Below, piece by piece: positions 47,901 to 60,945 of a stretch of DNA of 64,000 nt (its first letter is position 1; each line of letters starts with the position of its first letter). The notes below the pieces were generated by a model. It made no database searches. It saw nothing but the letters and a program-made list of their open reading frames with translations, and was not told where the DNA came from. The position numbers and the translations under genes are program-made. Source of the stretch: Gymnogyps californianus. Lineage: Eukaryota > Chordata > Aves > Accipitriformes > Cathartidae. Location of the stretch: positions 18,724,101-18,788,100 of the forward strand of contig NC_059500.1 of the NCBI RefSeq assembly GCF_018139145.2, in the 5' to 3' direction.

Positions 47901-50900
47901 ATTAGAATTTTGTGGAATTTGTTTTTACTCTTTAGTTTGTCTGAAACTGTAAATGAGTCCAAGTGTGATCATTATGGGTGCTCTTCTTTAGAGAAAATGG
48001 ATCCAGAGCAGAAGTGTTTCCTGCCGTGTTGAAAAGTTTAATATGTGATCAGTGTTTCTAGGATTTTGAGAAGAGTTATGTCCTGCAATAAGTCTTTTGT
48101 ACTGTGTGCAGATGGCACAGAGAAAGCCTTGCAGTCGTAAGCAAACCCTTAAGTGTCATACTCATATTAGCCCTACATTTTCTAATCCTAAGTAGCCCTA
48201 TGTTTTTAATACCCTAGAGGGATTAAAAGTATTGATGATGGATTTATATGTATGTCTTCATTCATGGTTACTTTCAGCATCTTAATCTTCCTTATGGGTT
48301 TTTTTGTAACTTATTTTCAGCTGCAGTCTTTTCACAACTGTGTTAAACCAAAATTAAATTGCTAAGTCTCTAGTGGAAGTAATCTTAAGTGTGTCTTGTG
48401 TAATTGTAGGCTTAATTTCTCTTTATATACTGAAATATATAGATGCTGTTATGACTCTGTGGGGAAGGAGAACAAGAGGCCTTGGAAAGAAGAGATTAGA
48501 GGTGGCATAGGAATGAGCAGGGAATTCCTGTTGAGTAACTCGGAAATCTTGCGTGCTTCTTATGCTAAGTTAATTTGATATAAAATAGCAAAAACACCTT
48601 TGTTGTAAGCATCCCTGAACTTCCGGGTAGATAATGGTATCACAGGAACAAAAGCAGTGCTTCATAGAATACTGTTCCCCATTTTATATATCCATGTGTA
48701 CTCTTGAATTGTAACTTTCTCAAGCAATAGATTTCATTGGTTTTCTTGATGCTGATTACAAACTCTTAGGATGTTGGCTTTTTTTTTTCTGCTTATCCTT
48801 CATAACCACGGTTCCTACACATGATGAAAGTTGAGTCTTATTTCACCATCTGCAACACACAGAAGTTGTGAATTGTTTTCCTTCTACTGTATGTCTAGCC
48901 CTATGTTTGGTTCACTCCTTTTTTTCATTAAGAAGACCAGAATTTTCTTTCTCAAATGAATACAGCCATTTAAAGATAGTGTCCTAGAGCAGATAAGGCA
49001 TATTGTTAAAATTATCATTCTCTGAAAGCCTTCCAGTGAAACCATGCTTTCAGTAAAATAGGGCATGTCTCGGCTGGGAGGATTTCTGTTATTATATGAC
49101 AACTTTGCATTCAATAGTACATGAAACCTGTATTTACAGTGTAACAGTGGATCAACTAACAGATATTATGGGAAAGAGCTTATCACCATGGGCTAGGGGA
49201 TGAAGGGAGAGCAAGCCACGTGTTTCTTCTTTACCTACAGATGAGAATCAGCTAACCAGACTGCTCTAAAGGAGTCACATTTTAACCCAAGTGTAAATGG
49301 GGCAGACGTACTTGTACAAAACAGTTGGTACCACTTAAAAATAAAACTCACACCTCTTGTATCTGAAAAAGTCTAACCCAGAACCCTGAGTTTTGATGTG
49401 TCTGTATTGTTTAGGTTAGCTGATGTCTTGTGAATTGACTCTTAGTTTGTCTCCCCAGACAAGTTAAACAATTATACAAGACGACAATATTGAAATTGTC
49501 TTCTTTTGTCCAAGTATATGGATCCTTTTATGGGGGCACAGGAGCTCGAGTATGGGTTTGAAGAATCTAGTATAGAAAACAAATTACATTACTGAAATGC
49601 AATAATATTGATCTCCATAGTTGTTCTGCTGGTGGAGAGAAGCCTGAAGTCTCTTGACTCCTTCCTGTACCAGTGGGATGAATTGTGAAAGTCTGTAGGT
49701 GATTCATCGTGAGTTTCTACAGACTGAACTCCTTTGTTCTGACTTCTCAGTGCTTTTGAGACACCAGTGTTAAGGGTTTTGCTGTTTTGACTCATGGTTT
49801 TCTTCAATAAAAACAGGAAACAGAATCAGAACACAACATATTTATTTTAAAAGGGTTTATTTGATTTATAAACACTTTCTTAAAATATTAATATGGGGAC
49901 AATGTTGGAGAACGTTTAAAAAAAGCAGAATAATACTGAAGCTAACATTTTCTGCATGATTAGATAAATAATGTTTAGGTTTCTGAGATGCTGGCTATAA
50001 ATATGCAATTTATTTCAAGGAAAGCAGACAGTAATAGCATTTAATGGTTCCTTATCTAAGTTCAGGTAGTAAAAAGCCTTGCTAGTCTTTCTATAAGACC
50101 AAATACTGCCTCCGAAGTTAAAGACTGGTCGCTCTTAGCCTTCCTCAGGAATTCCTGTATATTCTCTTATCATTTTTCTGTCATTGTTAATTATCCAAAG
50201 TTTAAGATAAATGTGACAGAACTTGGTTGTAAAGCTTTGGAAACTAGATATTAAATAAAAATTAGCTATTTAAATGCTGTGAGATCTGAGAATATGTTTT
50301 CCTAAAGATTTTTAAATGTAATTTATACTTAAGTACCATTGTGTACAGACTGTTCTGAGTGGTAGGGTTAACTGTGAGAATTCTCCAAATTAGGGATTGC
50401 TGGGTTAGAGGTTTAAGATAATTCAGTGGAAATACCAGATCCCTCAATATTACTGAAATAAATTTTAAGAGTCTATCCTGCAGGTTTTATATGTTCATGA
50501 CATAAGTCTGTTTTCTTGAGTGTCTCAATATCAGTAAATTGGGAATGACAGAAAACGATAAATCAGAAGTGCCAAAACATGAAGATGACAAGGCAGTCAT
50601 GAACTTTCTGCCCCAAAATCAGCATCTACCAACGGAGGCTATCAAAGGCTAAAATGGGATAATATTCTAGTTGCCATGAAAAGCCGAAGAGTTTTGGAAG
50701 GCTAATTACCTTGAAAACTCTGCATTTCACATTTTGGCTTGTATCACCTGAAAATGAAGCATGTGCTTTTCAGGACAGAAGATACTGAATCAGAGAATCA
50801 CATTGGCATGGGAGAACCTGACCTTTTATGAGAGGCTCTGACAAAAGAAGGAAAGGATAGAGCATATTTCTAGTGGAAAGCATAAGGGAGGAAGTATATC

Positions 50901-52784
50901 TCGGTTGAAAACCCAGAATTTTGTATCTTACCCCATTCACAGTCATTTTATATTGCAGTATTTGCTTGAGTTCTATATGTAAAAATTCTTATTTTGAACA
51001 CAGAAATTTTTGTTGCTGACCTGCTACATATTCTTTCTTACTGAAACTACCCAATTTTGTGCTGCATGCCAGCATTCTGTGAAGATGTATTAATAGAATC
51101 TGTCTGAAAACCGTATGCTGTGTTTCAAACTATCTTTTTTTCTGGGAATATAAATGGCTGGAGACCTTATAAAATTTGTCTGACAATCAGGAAAAAGAAA
51201 TTCAGACTAACTCTCAGGGGGCATATTGAAGCTGATCTATTCAAAACTATGTATCATTTGAACCATGAACACTAATACTTTTTTTTACCATAAATATTAA
51301 ATGTATTAAAGTGAAAGACATGCAGGCAGTGAAATGAGAAGCAGAAGTATCCCTTTTATTTTTCTGGAAAAATCACGAAGCTCACAAATGGAGGAGCTGT
51401 CAGTGACTTGCATGCATTCATATTTAAAATGTAAGGAAAATACTTTTCCACTGACTTCTTTTTTTTTTTCCTGGTATGTCAACAGTGCGAATTGTTTAAG
51501 ATTGTAACTGATGAACACTAAATGTCTGAAAATTTTCAACACTTGCTGCACCTAGCAAGCTTTGATTTCTTGAAATAAAAGATTTATTTCTGTCCTCAAG
51601 AACTCTTTTTAAGTGCAAAAGAACAGATGGATATTGTCATGCTGTTAAAAGTGCTTTGTCTATGACAGTACAAAACTGTACTTTGAAATTCCAGTATCAA
51701 CTTCTCAACAAAGAAATTTTACTGTAAATTATAGAACATGAACCAGTGTATCAGCAAGATATTTTTTAAATACTCAATACATTATTGATGTGAATTGTTA
51801 ATAGTTTAGTTTCTGAAAATCTCCAGAATATACTGAACCCAGAAAATCATACTACTGTAAAAACAAACAAACAAAACCCAAGAAACACTTTTGAAAAATG
51901 AAACACAATCAAATAATATTACTAAAAAATCGTGAACAGAGTACCAGTGTACTGATGTGTCATTGCTATCCAGAAATTTATCTTTATGAAATCCTTTTGT
52001 GGCTCTGCTGCCCTTAGATTACTGCTTTGGATTGTTGTAACTATGCAGAGAAAGTTCATTCTTTTCTCTCAAGATTATTTGTTGTGTAGGTGAACATCAC
52101 TGTATGTCTTTGCAAGCTGTAGTACTTCTTAAAACACCTGAACTTCACCTGTTGTGATGTGCTCAAAGGTACTGAGCATGTGACAATTAAAGGAATGTTG
52201 CTTAGTTATGCAGCATTTGAATCATATATCCGAAATGCTGACAAAACACGTTACAAACAATATCTAGTAAAACCATGAAAGCTGCTGAGCATTTGAAACG
52301 CTTTTTGGCCTCATAATACATCTAAGGGTCTTCTGTTTGGTCAGCAGCGCTCTCTGAGGTCTCCGCTCCTGAAAGCAATTCGAAGCCGTGGGAATTCTGC
52401 TCTTGCAATCACATCTCTTGTACCTGAGGGAGGCTAAAGCTGACTGCTTCTGTAAATCACATTGGTTCTCCTGCACTTGGTGTTTACTGTTGCTCTTTTT
52501 TTCCTTGACAAATGCTACTTTGATAAATTCAGTTCGGCAGGCGTGCTTGAGGAAGAGTCTTTGTATTTATTACTCCTTTATATACATGATCTATTTTTCT
52601 CAAAATCAACCACTGGCGTCATTCCCAGTCTCCTCTCTATCAAATTACTCCTGGTAATATACATCAGTTGTAACTGTTTTTTTTTAAACTTAATGCTGGG
52701 TTCCAATCATAGCCAGCTATCTGAAGGGCAGCTGATTTTTCAGTGGTATCAAACAGTACTGTTGAAGCTAGAAGTGGTTAGTAG
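44961..52784. other. long AT-rich stretch, nothing recognised
   Basis: No transposon or gene seen over about 7.8 kb. It contains minor A/T runs, a C-run near 47537 and a short AAAC repeat near 51860-51876. The 113-codon minus-strand frame at 46951-47292 is hydrophobic but unsupported by any signal or homology. Confidence 0.45.
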
Positions 52785-53190
52785 TGCTGCAGAGTGTGTC
52801 AGAGCACATCTGGGCTTCCTGTGTCCGGTTTTGGTGCCCCAACATGAGAAGGACATTGACAAACTGGACAGAGCCCAGGCGGCTTTCTGGGTGATTGCAT
52901 GGAGTGTGAGGTGGGACTGGGGGAACCATGCTCCTTTGTCCTGCAGAGGAGAAGGCTAAGGGCAGGCAAGGGGTGCCTAGTGAGTGTCTTCCGCTGCCTA
53001 AGGGGAGGTTTTGAAGAAAGTGGAGCCAGACTCTTCTCAGACGTGCATAACAAAAGGATCAGGGACAACAGGCAAATTGCAAGAGGAGAAATTCTGACCA
53101 AGTGTTAGGAAAAGAAATTTTAGAGCAAAGATGGTGAGACACTGGAGCAGGGGCTCAGAGAGCAGGCGATACTTAAAGATTTTTAAAAAC
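52785..53190 (+). mobile_element. CR1 LINE, ORF2 3' part (sense)
   Basis: Sense CR1 sequence. GGGCTTCCTGTGTCCGGTTT, GAGAAGGACATTGACAAACT and GGAGCCAGACTCTTCTCAGA follow consensus order. The plus-strand frame at 52899-53108 still encodes a recognisable piece of the ORF2 C-terminus (LQRRRLR, then GGFEESGARLFSDVH) before a premature stop at 53106-53108. Sequence after about 53190 is not CR1, so the 3' tail is missing. The 165-codon frame at 52462-52959 merely runs into the element from unique sequence. Confidence 0.85.
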
Positions 53191-55524
53191 TCATTTATTA
53201 GAGTGAAAGACATCTAAGGAATGTTGTAATCAACCTCAAACAAGTAGTAACTTTAAATTAAAATTCAGTTTACTTAGAATTTATTTTTAATTGATCCCTG
53301 GTGATGATCTTTAACAAAGGTAGTTGCACAACTTCTAGTAAAATTTTACAGTACCTATAGTAGTATACTTAGGGACTAAAACTGCTTATAGGTTCTGTGA
53401 TTCATAGGCCCTTTTCATTTTTTCATGAGGAAATAGCCTTGGTGAGGCTTTTAAATTCAGCCTGTAGAATCCATGTTCCTTCTCCTCTCTCTTAAAAAAA
53501 AAGTTGACAATTTGTTTATTAAACTGGTCTAGTAACTCTGAAACAGAATGGATTTTTTTTCTATGGCTGTTGATTTTCAGTTAGGGTTATTAAGATAGTC
53601 TTTCAAAAAAACCATATCATAGGAATTCAGTTGAATGCTTTCTGATAAAGGACAAAATTAGACCGTACTCAAAGGAAGAGAGTATGTCTGAAAGATGTTT
53701 TTATATTATCTGCTAATAAGAGTATTGGTCATGTGTTAAAAACTTGTGGATATATTCCAGGCATGCGGGAGTTCCTATGCTGTGGAAATAAAATGGTAAG
53801 AATTAAATTTCAATATTGAGAGAATGTGATCATTTTGAGGAATAGCAGTACAAGCACACAGTTGAAGAAGATGCTTTGATCGTCTTAAAATGTGAGTCTA
53901 CAATTATAGTCCCAGACGCCCAGAGATTTTTTCTCTTTAATTCTGAACACATACATGGACTTTCAATCCACAAGGCTGAGAGATAATTTATGGCCTTTGT
54001 ATTAATGCTTAATTATACTTAGAGGCTACATTATATTTCTGTGCCAGACACAGAAGACAAACAAGTAAAATCAAGAAAGAGACATCAAGTCTCATCTCCA
54101 GTTGCTGTGTACAGTGTCTTGTCATTAAGCTAAATGAAATAGTATTGATGCTGGAGAAAATTTGAGGTGGTTTTTTTTGTTGTTGGTGGTGTTTTTTTTT
54201 TTTCTTAATTCATCAGGTGGAGAGGAATGTTGGAGTCAGATTTATGACCATGACAGAATTTAGACCCCTTCCGGCATTTCTGGACCCCACTATGGGTTGA
54301 TTGTCGCTTGGGTTCTGCGTAGTGGTCTTAAATGAAACTAGGGTTTTTTTGTAATGAAGATGAATCTAGCAATTGTTTAAAAAAAAAAAAAAAGAGACAA
54401 ATTTAGAAATTGGGTTAGGTCCAAGAAATGCATAGTTCAATATTGAAAACTTTCTAGGCAATGTAAACCTGCAAAAAAAGGAAAAACAAAGCTCCTTCCA
54501 GTCCATCAGAATGAGTCTTGTCCGTTTCGGTTGGTTAAAGAATGATTAGGTTTATGATTGACTTTAGGTGCTGAGTACTTCAGCACTCCAAAGATACCTT
54601 TCAGATTAACTTGAAACACCTTTTGAATCTCGAGGGTGTGATATGTAGTGGAAGGAGGTGGGTTCTTTTTACGGTGATCTGGCAATAAGTGCATTTTTAT
54701 CCAAAATTGTAACCTAAATTTTATCCAAATTTGATGCATTCTAAATTGATATATAACAGCTGTATTGGGTAAGGCTATATCCAGCTCAAGAACCTGCCTC
54801 CAATAGCAGCCAATAGTGAATGTCTAGAAGAGTGACATTTGCATAAAATTAGGTGAGATTCATCCATTTTTGTTATGAGATTAAAGATCTTTCAGATGTT
54901 GTGTATTTGTACAAAATGCTGTAAGTGTTTTCCTTTCAGTTGTTCAGAGAGGAAGCCACTGCCATAATACCATATTTGTCTGATTTGTTTCTGTAGCAAA
55001 ACTCAGCCAGCCATGCCTTAACCTCTCCAGCCTTTCTACTGGTAACTCAGTCTCTTCTCACTATCATATAAATGAAACCTAGGCTTGTCCCCTGCTATCT
55101 TTACTGAGCTCTCCTCTTGTGAGTATCAGAGCTGGTTAGGATCATGTGTGAAATGGCACACTGGATCTAGGTCACTTCCACCCTACTGCAATGTATGTAA
55201 AGGAAGGATGTACACATAATGCCATGGGACACGTTGCTTCTAGCAGTATTGCAGCACAGTACCTTCAATCGAAACATGCATGGGAACCCTTATATTTACC
55301 AGCATTGGTTCTCAAACATTTACTGTTAATAATAATATTAAAACTTGATTTAGAAGAATAAAGCATTTAACAGAATTATTTTTTAACAATCTTCTTACAG
55401 CTGAAACACTTAGAATTTCATCATGTGCCAAGTTACTGTTCAACCAGGAAGCATCTCCTGCCATGTTGATATTAATCCTTTGCAATAACAGTTAAGCAAA
55501 ACAAAATAGAAACCCACTGCAAGA
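53191..55524. other. unique AT-rich sequence
   Basis: No repeat or gene recognised. Homopolymer tracts lie near 54179-54200 and 54379-54393. Confidence 0.45.
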
Positions 55525-55745
55525 CCCACTGTCTTGTACTGGGAGCCCAACACTGGGCCCTAAACTCGATGTATCTCACCAGTGCTGAGTAGAGGGGAAG
55601 GATCACCTCCCAGGAGGCTGCTGGCTTTCTTTGCTGTAAGGGCACACTGCTTGGTCATGGTCATGGTCAGCGTGGTGTCCACCAAGACCCCCAAGTCCTT
55701 TTCTGCAAAGCTGCTTTCCAGCTGCTTAGCCACCTGGCACCAGAA
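55525..55745 (-). mobile_element. CR1 LINE, ORF2 C-terminal fragment (antisense)
   Basis: On minus the frame reads QLESSFAEKDLGVLVD, a hallmark of the CR1 ORF2 C-terminal part, then continues through a KQCAL word and an LYSALVR word. A short TGGTCA triplication (about 55654-55671) lies in it. Antisense plus-strand words ACTGGGAGCCCAACACTGGG and CAGTGCTGAGTAGAGGGGAA confirm it. Both ends are truncated. Confidence 0.85.
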
Positions 55746-56045
55746 GTCATGAGCTTCCAGCCCCCTTCCTCATGGGACTCCCACCTGGATAATCTTGGAC
55801 TTTGCCTGCTCCTCCTTTGGTACCTCCGGAGGTTCAGGCCTGCGAAGCCACAAGGCCTTGGAGGAGACACAGTCCATCGCTTTCTTCTCGCTGGTGCTGT
55901 CCAGGCTGCTGACTTCCTCTGTGGCACAGATGGTCCACCAGTGCATACCTCCTGCAGGTGCTCTGAAGATAAAACTTCCCTGTTGTCTTTGCCTCCTAGG
56001 AGGCTGGGACCAATACTGGTGTTTCATACTAGTTTGAAGAAAGGT
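55746..56045. other. GC-rich, ORF-dense block next to CR1, unidentified
   Basis: About 300 bp open in three frames (55749-56060 plus, 55770-56027 minus, and 55667-55927 minus running on into CR1). It does not match the reverse-transcriptase sequence that should continue upstream of the CR1 fragment. It could be another part of CR1 (ORF1 or 5' region) joined by rearrangement, a different repeat, or a retrocopy. No family recognised. Confidence 0.4.
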
Positions 56046-59000
56046 GAAGGATATGTTTAAGACCCTGTACTTGAAATTTCAAGTGTTCTCCTATCCTCTT
56101 ACACTTGCTTTTTGACTGCATGTTTAACCTTGTGTTTTGTCATCAGCAATAATTGTGAATGCATCTTTGCAAAATTTGACGACTTTGTGATTTCGGGACT
56201 TTCTCCATTTGTCAGTGTGTGAACTTGGTTAGATGCAGTTTCATTTTCTGTCTTTGACTGAAATTTCAGAGATTTCACAAAGCGCTGTTTAATTTTATTC
56301 ATTTTCTGTGCAACTGGAAGCGCTGTTGGTCACAATGTTGGCTACTGTGCAGGCCAAGAAGGCTTTTGAATTTAAAGACTCCTTTCTCAGAAGGGTAACT
56401 AAGTAACAGGTTGCTGCATGGGAAGAAATGTCAGTTACTCCACCACAGGACAGAAGCCCAGTGGCTATGAGCTGAGGGGAGATCTACCATGGCTTGAAAA
56501 TAAGCTTCCCCATTCATGTAAAATTAAACATCAGCAAATACCAAATAATCTGAATTTATATTACAGCCTGTTTTCTTGTGGCATCTGACTGAAATCAGGT
56601 TCTACTCTTCTGAATCCATTTGTTAGGGTAGCCTGCAGGTATGAGGAGAAATTAAAGTTCTTTAATGTTATTTGATGAGAAGTTCATGCCTTTAATTCCA
56701 GAAACTGGAATAGCTGACTTCTCTGTAGAGGTCAAATAATACATAATGCCAAATAATAAATCATATCAAGGATGATAATTGCTATCAGCTCTCATTTATA
56801 AATATATGTGCTTGCTAACATCCCTAGAAATTTTTAAATTAGAAATGCCTTTTCAGTAAAGAGATTCATGTGGCATTTTATTTCCATGCATGAGAAATTA
56901 ATTGGGTAATTTTACAATGGCATGTAACGATTGTTGATTCTAATGTAAGCTATGAATTCTTGGCTTTTGTAGTTCAGTTGTAGTGTTTAATATACTCAAA
57001 ATTCCAACTATCCTTTTTTGCACTCCTGTTTAGTCTGATAGGCCTTTACATGGATATCCACATTTCTGAATGCACAGCCAACTTCTGAGAAGAGGCTGCA
57101 CTCCTGAGAGGCTCTTTAGCCTACTTTCCAATCAGTATTATTTTGGAAACTTGAGTTCAAGTACATTCTTTTTAAAAGATTTAAAAAAAAAAAAAAAAAA
57201 TCTTGCCTTCTTACACAACGATATAAGGAAAGCAATGCTTCAGGCAAACTAGGACAATAGGGAAAGACCAGCTCTTTCTTGGAAGCTTTCAGCCATGCAG
57301 ACATCACATTTGTTATCTTACAATCAACATGATGTGAATAAGGACCAAGATGCTCATAAATTCAGTCAGTCCATCTAAGCAAAGATTGTACTGTTTTAAG
57401 TTATCTGTTCTATTTGTTTGAATACTTCAGTGCTCTTCATATTATTGAACATGTCACGTTTTTCCTACTACAAACCACAACGGTCAAAATATCAGTCTCC
57501 AAGTGTATTAAATGCTGTGTTTCTTTTCATCAAGCTATTGCGGTATTTGCTTTCAAGCATAGTCTGGGTATCAGTGATACTAATTGTATGTTTCCCAAAT
57601 GTGAAGGAAAGTATATGTTAAAGAAACATCAAAATGCAGTATTTTAAAGTTTCTTCTTCCATATGAGAGGCAGAGGGACTTCATAGTTAAAATCTGAATG
57701 TCTTTTATTTGATTGCCTTGTAATCTGATGTGCTAATTCATGTACATTGGGGCCAAGGCACCCTGTTCTTCCTTTCATGGAGAAGTTTCCCAGAAGATAG
57801 TATTACTCAATTATGGCATTTAAAATGGAGATGAATAATTTTTTTCTTAAAAGCTAGTTTGCAACATGTTTACTAATTCAGAACAAGTTACGCAAGAAAA
57901 GGCATAACACAGAATTGTAAAAAGAATCTTTAGGCTTAGCAGATGTGAATTCAGAATAAAAGGAAATGGCAATCAAGATCACTAATTTTCTTTTTTTCCC
58001 TTTGCCAAAGGTACATACATAAAGTTTCAGGAGGAACACTTTTCTTCCCCTCTGTTGCATAAAGGGGAGGTGGAAGAAGTACAGAAATTGTGTTTATAGA
58101 ACTGCTGTTCTGTGGAAAGGGTAGCTTGAAACTCACCAGCTGTAAGATGAAGTCTAAGAAATTATTGCCCTTTCAGCAAAAGTGTAGAAGACACCTGGGA
58201 GAGAAAATTAAATGTACTTGATGCTTACAGTGTCTTTATCTCTTCATGTCATCAACTTGTGTTTCATCAAGTTTTATAAAATAGCAGTTTTCTAGTAGTG
58301 TTTCAAAAGTCTCACCGCATGATCCCAGGCCACATTATGATCTCTTTAAATTGTTCCTTAGTCCTTGTATCCTCAACTTGTAGACCTCCAGCATTTAAAA
58401 ATGCCCACAATGAAAAATATAGAGGAGTAAACTGGGGTGGATGCTCCCTTAATCTTCCTTAGGCACCTCATCATTACTATTCAGCTTTGCTATTTTTACT
58501 TTTTCATTTAGATGCGTTAGGAAATAGGCAGTTAGAACACTGACATCCCTTCTGTCACAAAATCTAACAAGGAAAGAGTTATGATAAAATTTTACTCTTC
58601 TCTAAAACTGTTCTGTAAGTTCCAGTGTGGCAGGTGCGGTGTTAAATCCAGTAAATCCAGTGTGGTTCATAAGTTTGAGATGGCGGAAGATGCTGCTAAC
58701 TTGTCAACCTTCCCTTGCACAGCTGAAACTGACTCTGATTTGTAGTCACTATTGGTTAAATGGGAAACCACATGGATTTCCACAAATATCTTATGCAATA
58801 TATATGCAAGAATATATTTTCAGTAACACTTCTGGAGCTTGATGTGTATGGCTTTTGTATGTGAATTAAAATTCCAAGATATTTACTCAGGGTTATACAT
58901 ACTGTGTTTCAGTGTATATTTTTAGATATAGGAAATACATAATCACAAAGGGTGAACATTCAAAAAAGTTATTTTGTATATGATGCCTTCCTGTGTTTTC

Positions 59001-60135
59001 TTTTTAAAATCATCCCTAGTACAATATTGCCTTTCAATATTTCTAAGTAAATATTTTATTTCCTCATTTCAACTGTTAGGCCCTGACATTTGTTTCAAGC
59101 AAAGCTAAAATTTTTAAGGCCTCTTCCTTATTGGTTTACATGCATGACCTCCGTCAAAAATACTGTTACTAAGAGAATAGTGCCAGTTGATTGTTTCTTG
59201 GAATCAAATCCTCAAGGGAACTGGCACACTGCTTTTGCCCACCCTCATAAACGCAGTGGTTGTTAATGCACTTGCAGGTATTGTTTTAGTTTATGGAAGA
59301 AGAAAAAGTAATTTTGTATTACTTTGAAAGAAACACGTAAATAGCTGATACTTTAAGATTAATATAATGGGGTGAGTTTGCCCAACTACGAGATATCCGC
59401 AGAGATGAGTTTTCAGCGGTAGAAGGTTCTGTGTTTGCATTGCCTTGGAATAGAGGACAACACTGCATAAAATAATCTCCGGATCATTGTTGTCTGAAGT
59501 CTGTTCGAATTTCAGGCAAAGGGTACCCTATGCAGAGTTAAAGGGTCTCAAATTGGACTGATTTGTCCTAATTCAACCAGGACATTTTTAAGTATTTCCC
59601 TTCATTAAGTAGGAGCTGTCTGAGTGCAATGAGCACAGTGTCTTGGATTTAGATTTTCAGTGTTTAATTGTTCTGAGGCCTGTTTTTGTATTTAGAGTCT
59701 TCCCTGAGAGACATGAAAAATTAGAACCCTGAAAGGAAAGTGCACAGGGATTTAAGGAAATTAGCAAAGACCTTCTGAAAGCAGCATGTACAAAAGTATG
59801 TATATCTTAAATTTTGGTATTCAGTATTTAACAACTTACTTGATTTTTAAGTAAAACACTTCTTCCACTGTTTTATTCTTTCCATTTCCTCCTTTCCATT
59901 AAAGAAAAAAAAAAAAGGCAAGAAAATTAGTACGGTTTGTGCTAGGAAGTCACTTATTGTGAAGGCAGCCAATCAAAAGTGTGTAAAAAATAAAAGCATA
60001 TGTTTATCTCTCTGTGTTAATCCAGAATAATTGTATTCCCTTCAGATGTGACTTAATTTACATGACGTTACAATAAATAAAGCAAATGTACTCTAAGGAG
60101 TGCTCTTCTTGCATCTGAATGGCTTTTTTGAGCAT
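56046..60135. other. unique AT-rich sequence
   Basis: No repeat or gene recognised over about 4 kb. An 18-base A-run is at 57183-57200. A perfect 9-bp inverted repeat lies at 59180-59227. Confidence 0.45.
59180..59227. repeat. 9-bp perfect inverted repeat, 30-base loop
   Basis: Arms GTGCCAGTT (59180-59188) and AACTGGCAC (59219-59227) pair perfectly. A second inner pairing, TTGATT with AATCAA, is available within the loop region. Confidence 0.8.
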
Positions 60136-60384
60136 TGTTAAGGGAGAAGCTGCTGCCCGAGCATTCACACACCAGTCAAGGAGCCACACACGCACCACCC
60201 CAGACTTTAACTGCTAGGACCGGAGCCCCTTCACAGCGGGTGACTCTGGTGAGCCGACGGGTGCCCCTTTCAACTCCTGACACACATACACACTCACCCT
60301 CGGGTGCTGCTTCTTCCCTCAGGCTTGACCCTAGGCTCCCTGAAGCAGAATCTCTCATCAAGGCCTTCAAAATAAAAACCATAA

Positions 60385-60390
60385 TTTATT
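60385..60390 (-). terminator. polyadenylation signal of LTR-D
   Basis: Minus-strand AATAAA (plus TTTATT) about 85 bp downstream of the TATA-like box, at the expected R-region position. Confidence 0.65.
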
Positions 60391-60469
60391 CTATCTATGG
60401 TGCGCAAATTCAGACAGCTCAAGCTGACTGCCTCCGGAGAGGGACCCCAAATGCTACCATCCCTGGGCA

Positions 60470-60475
60470 ATTATA
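60470..60475 (-). promoter_or_regulatory. TATA-like box of LTR-D
   Basis: Minus-strand TATAAT within GGGTATAATTGCCC, placed correctly relative to the AATAAA signal. Activity is inferred. Confidence 0.55.
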
Positions 60476-60945
60476 CCCTTACAATCTAAATTCCCCCCCC
60501 TCACACCATAGTCTGGTCTAATAGGAATATTCGGTTCTGGGGTCATCTTCTCTCTGATTGGGTCCTTTTTCTCATCTCTAGGCGGGTTCTTTCCTTTTAC
60601 TGCTTTTTGCGGGGGCTAGTTGTTACTATGTCTCTCCTTTTCCAGGCTCAAACTGGCTCTGGGGCTTTCCGAATCTTCTTATTCCTCCAATCAGGGAATA
60701 CAGCAACGTTAAACAAAAGAATGAAGCAAGCTGTGAGTTCTGCTTTATCATGAACGACTACTTTTAAGCAGCTAAACAAAGTCCTTAAAGCTCTCCAAAA
60801 CATATTAACAGTCTCCATAACTTATATACACTCCTGTGCTATTATAGCCTCACAATCTTATCCCATTATTGCCCCGTGCTTTTTACATCTCTTTCGGGTG
60901 TGGTCCGTAGGCTCATGTAGTTCAGGTTTGCCAACTTCCACAACA

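Larger units (their letters stand above)
60136..60945 (-). mobile_element. complete solo LTR of an endogenous retrovirus (LTR-D)
   Basis: An 810-bp minus-strand LTR recognised by structure. On minus it starts TGTTGTGGAAGTTGG and ends CTTCTCCCTTAACA, with inverted TGTT...AACA ends. A TATAAT-type box is at 60470-60475 and an AATAAA signal at 60385-60390, about 85 bp downstream. A GC- and CpG-rich U5 follows. This gives U3 of about 470 bp and U5 of about 250 bp. Flanks GCAT (60132-60135) and GTAT (60946-60949) may be a 4-bp duplication with one mismatch, as gammaretrovirus-like (ERV1) elements make. No primer-binding site or coding sequence follows on the minus side, so it is solo. The family is not one I can name. 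The 128-codon frame at 60135-60521 is antisense to U5/R and spurious. Confidence 0.8.

Noticed and set aside
52462..52959. 165-codon plus-strand frame
   Set aside because: Its first two thirds are unique sequence and its end runs into a CR1 fragment in an unrelated context, so it is not a gene.
60135..60521. 128-codon plus-strand frame, proline- and threonine-rich
   Set aside because: It is antisense to the R/U5 part of LTR-D and is explained by the LTR's composition.
5332..60945. Search for internal retroviral genes or primer-binding sites next to the LTRs
   Set aside because: No gag, pol or env remnant and no primer-binding site was seen beside any of the five LTRs, and no paired LTRs flank a provirus, so all are called solo.
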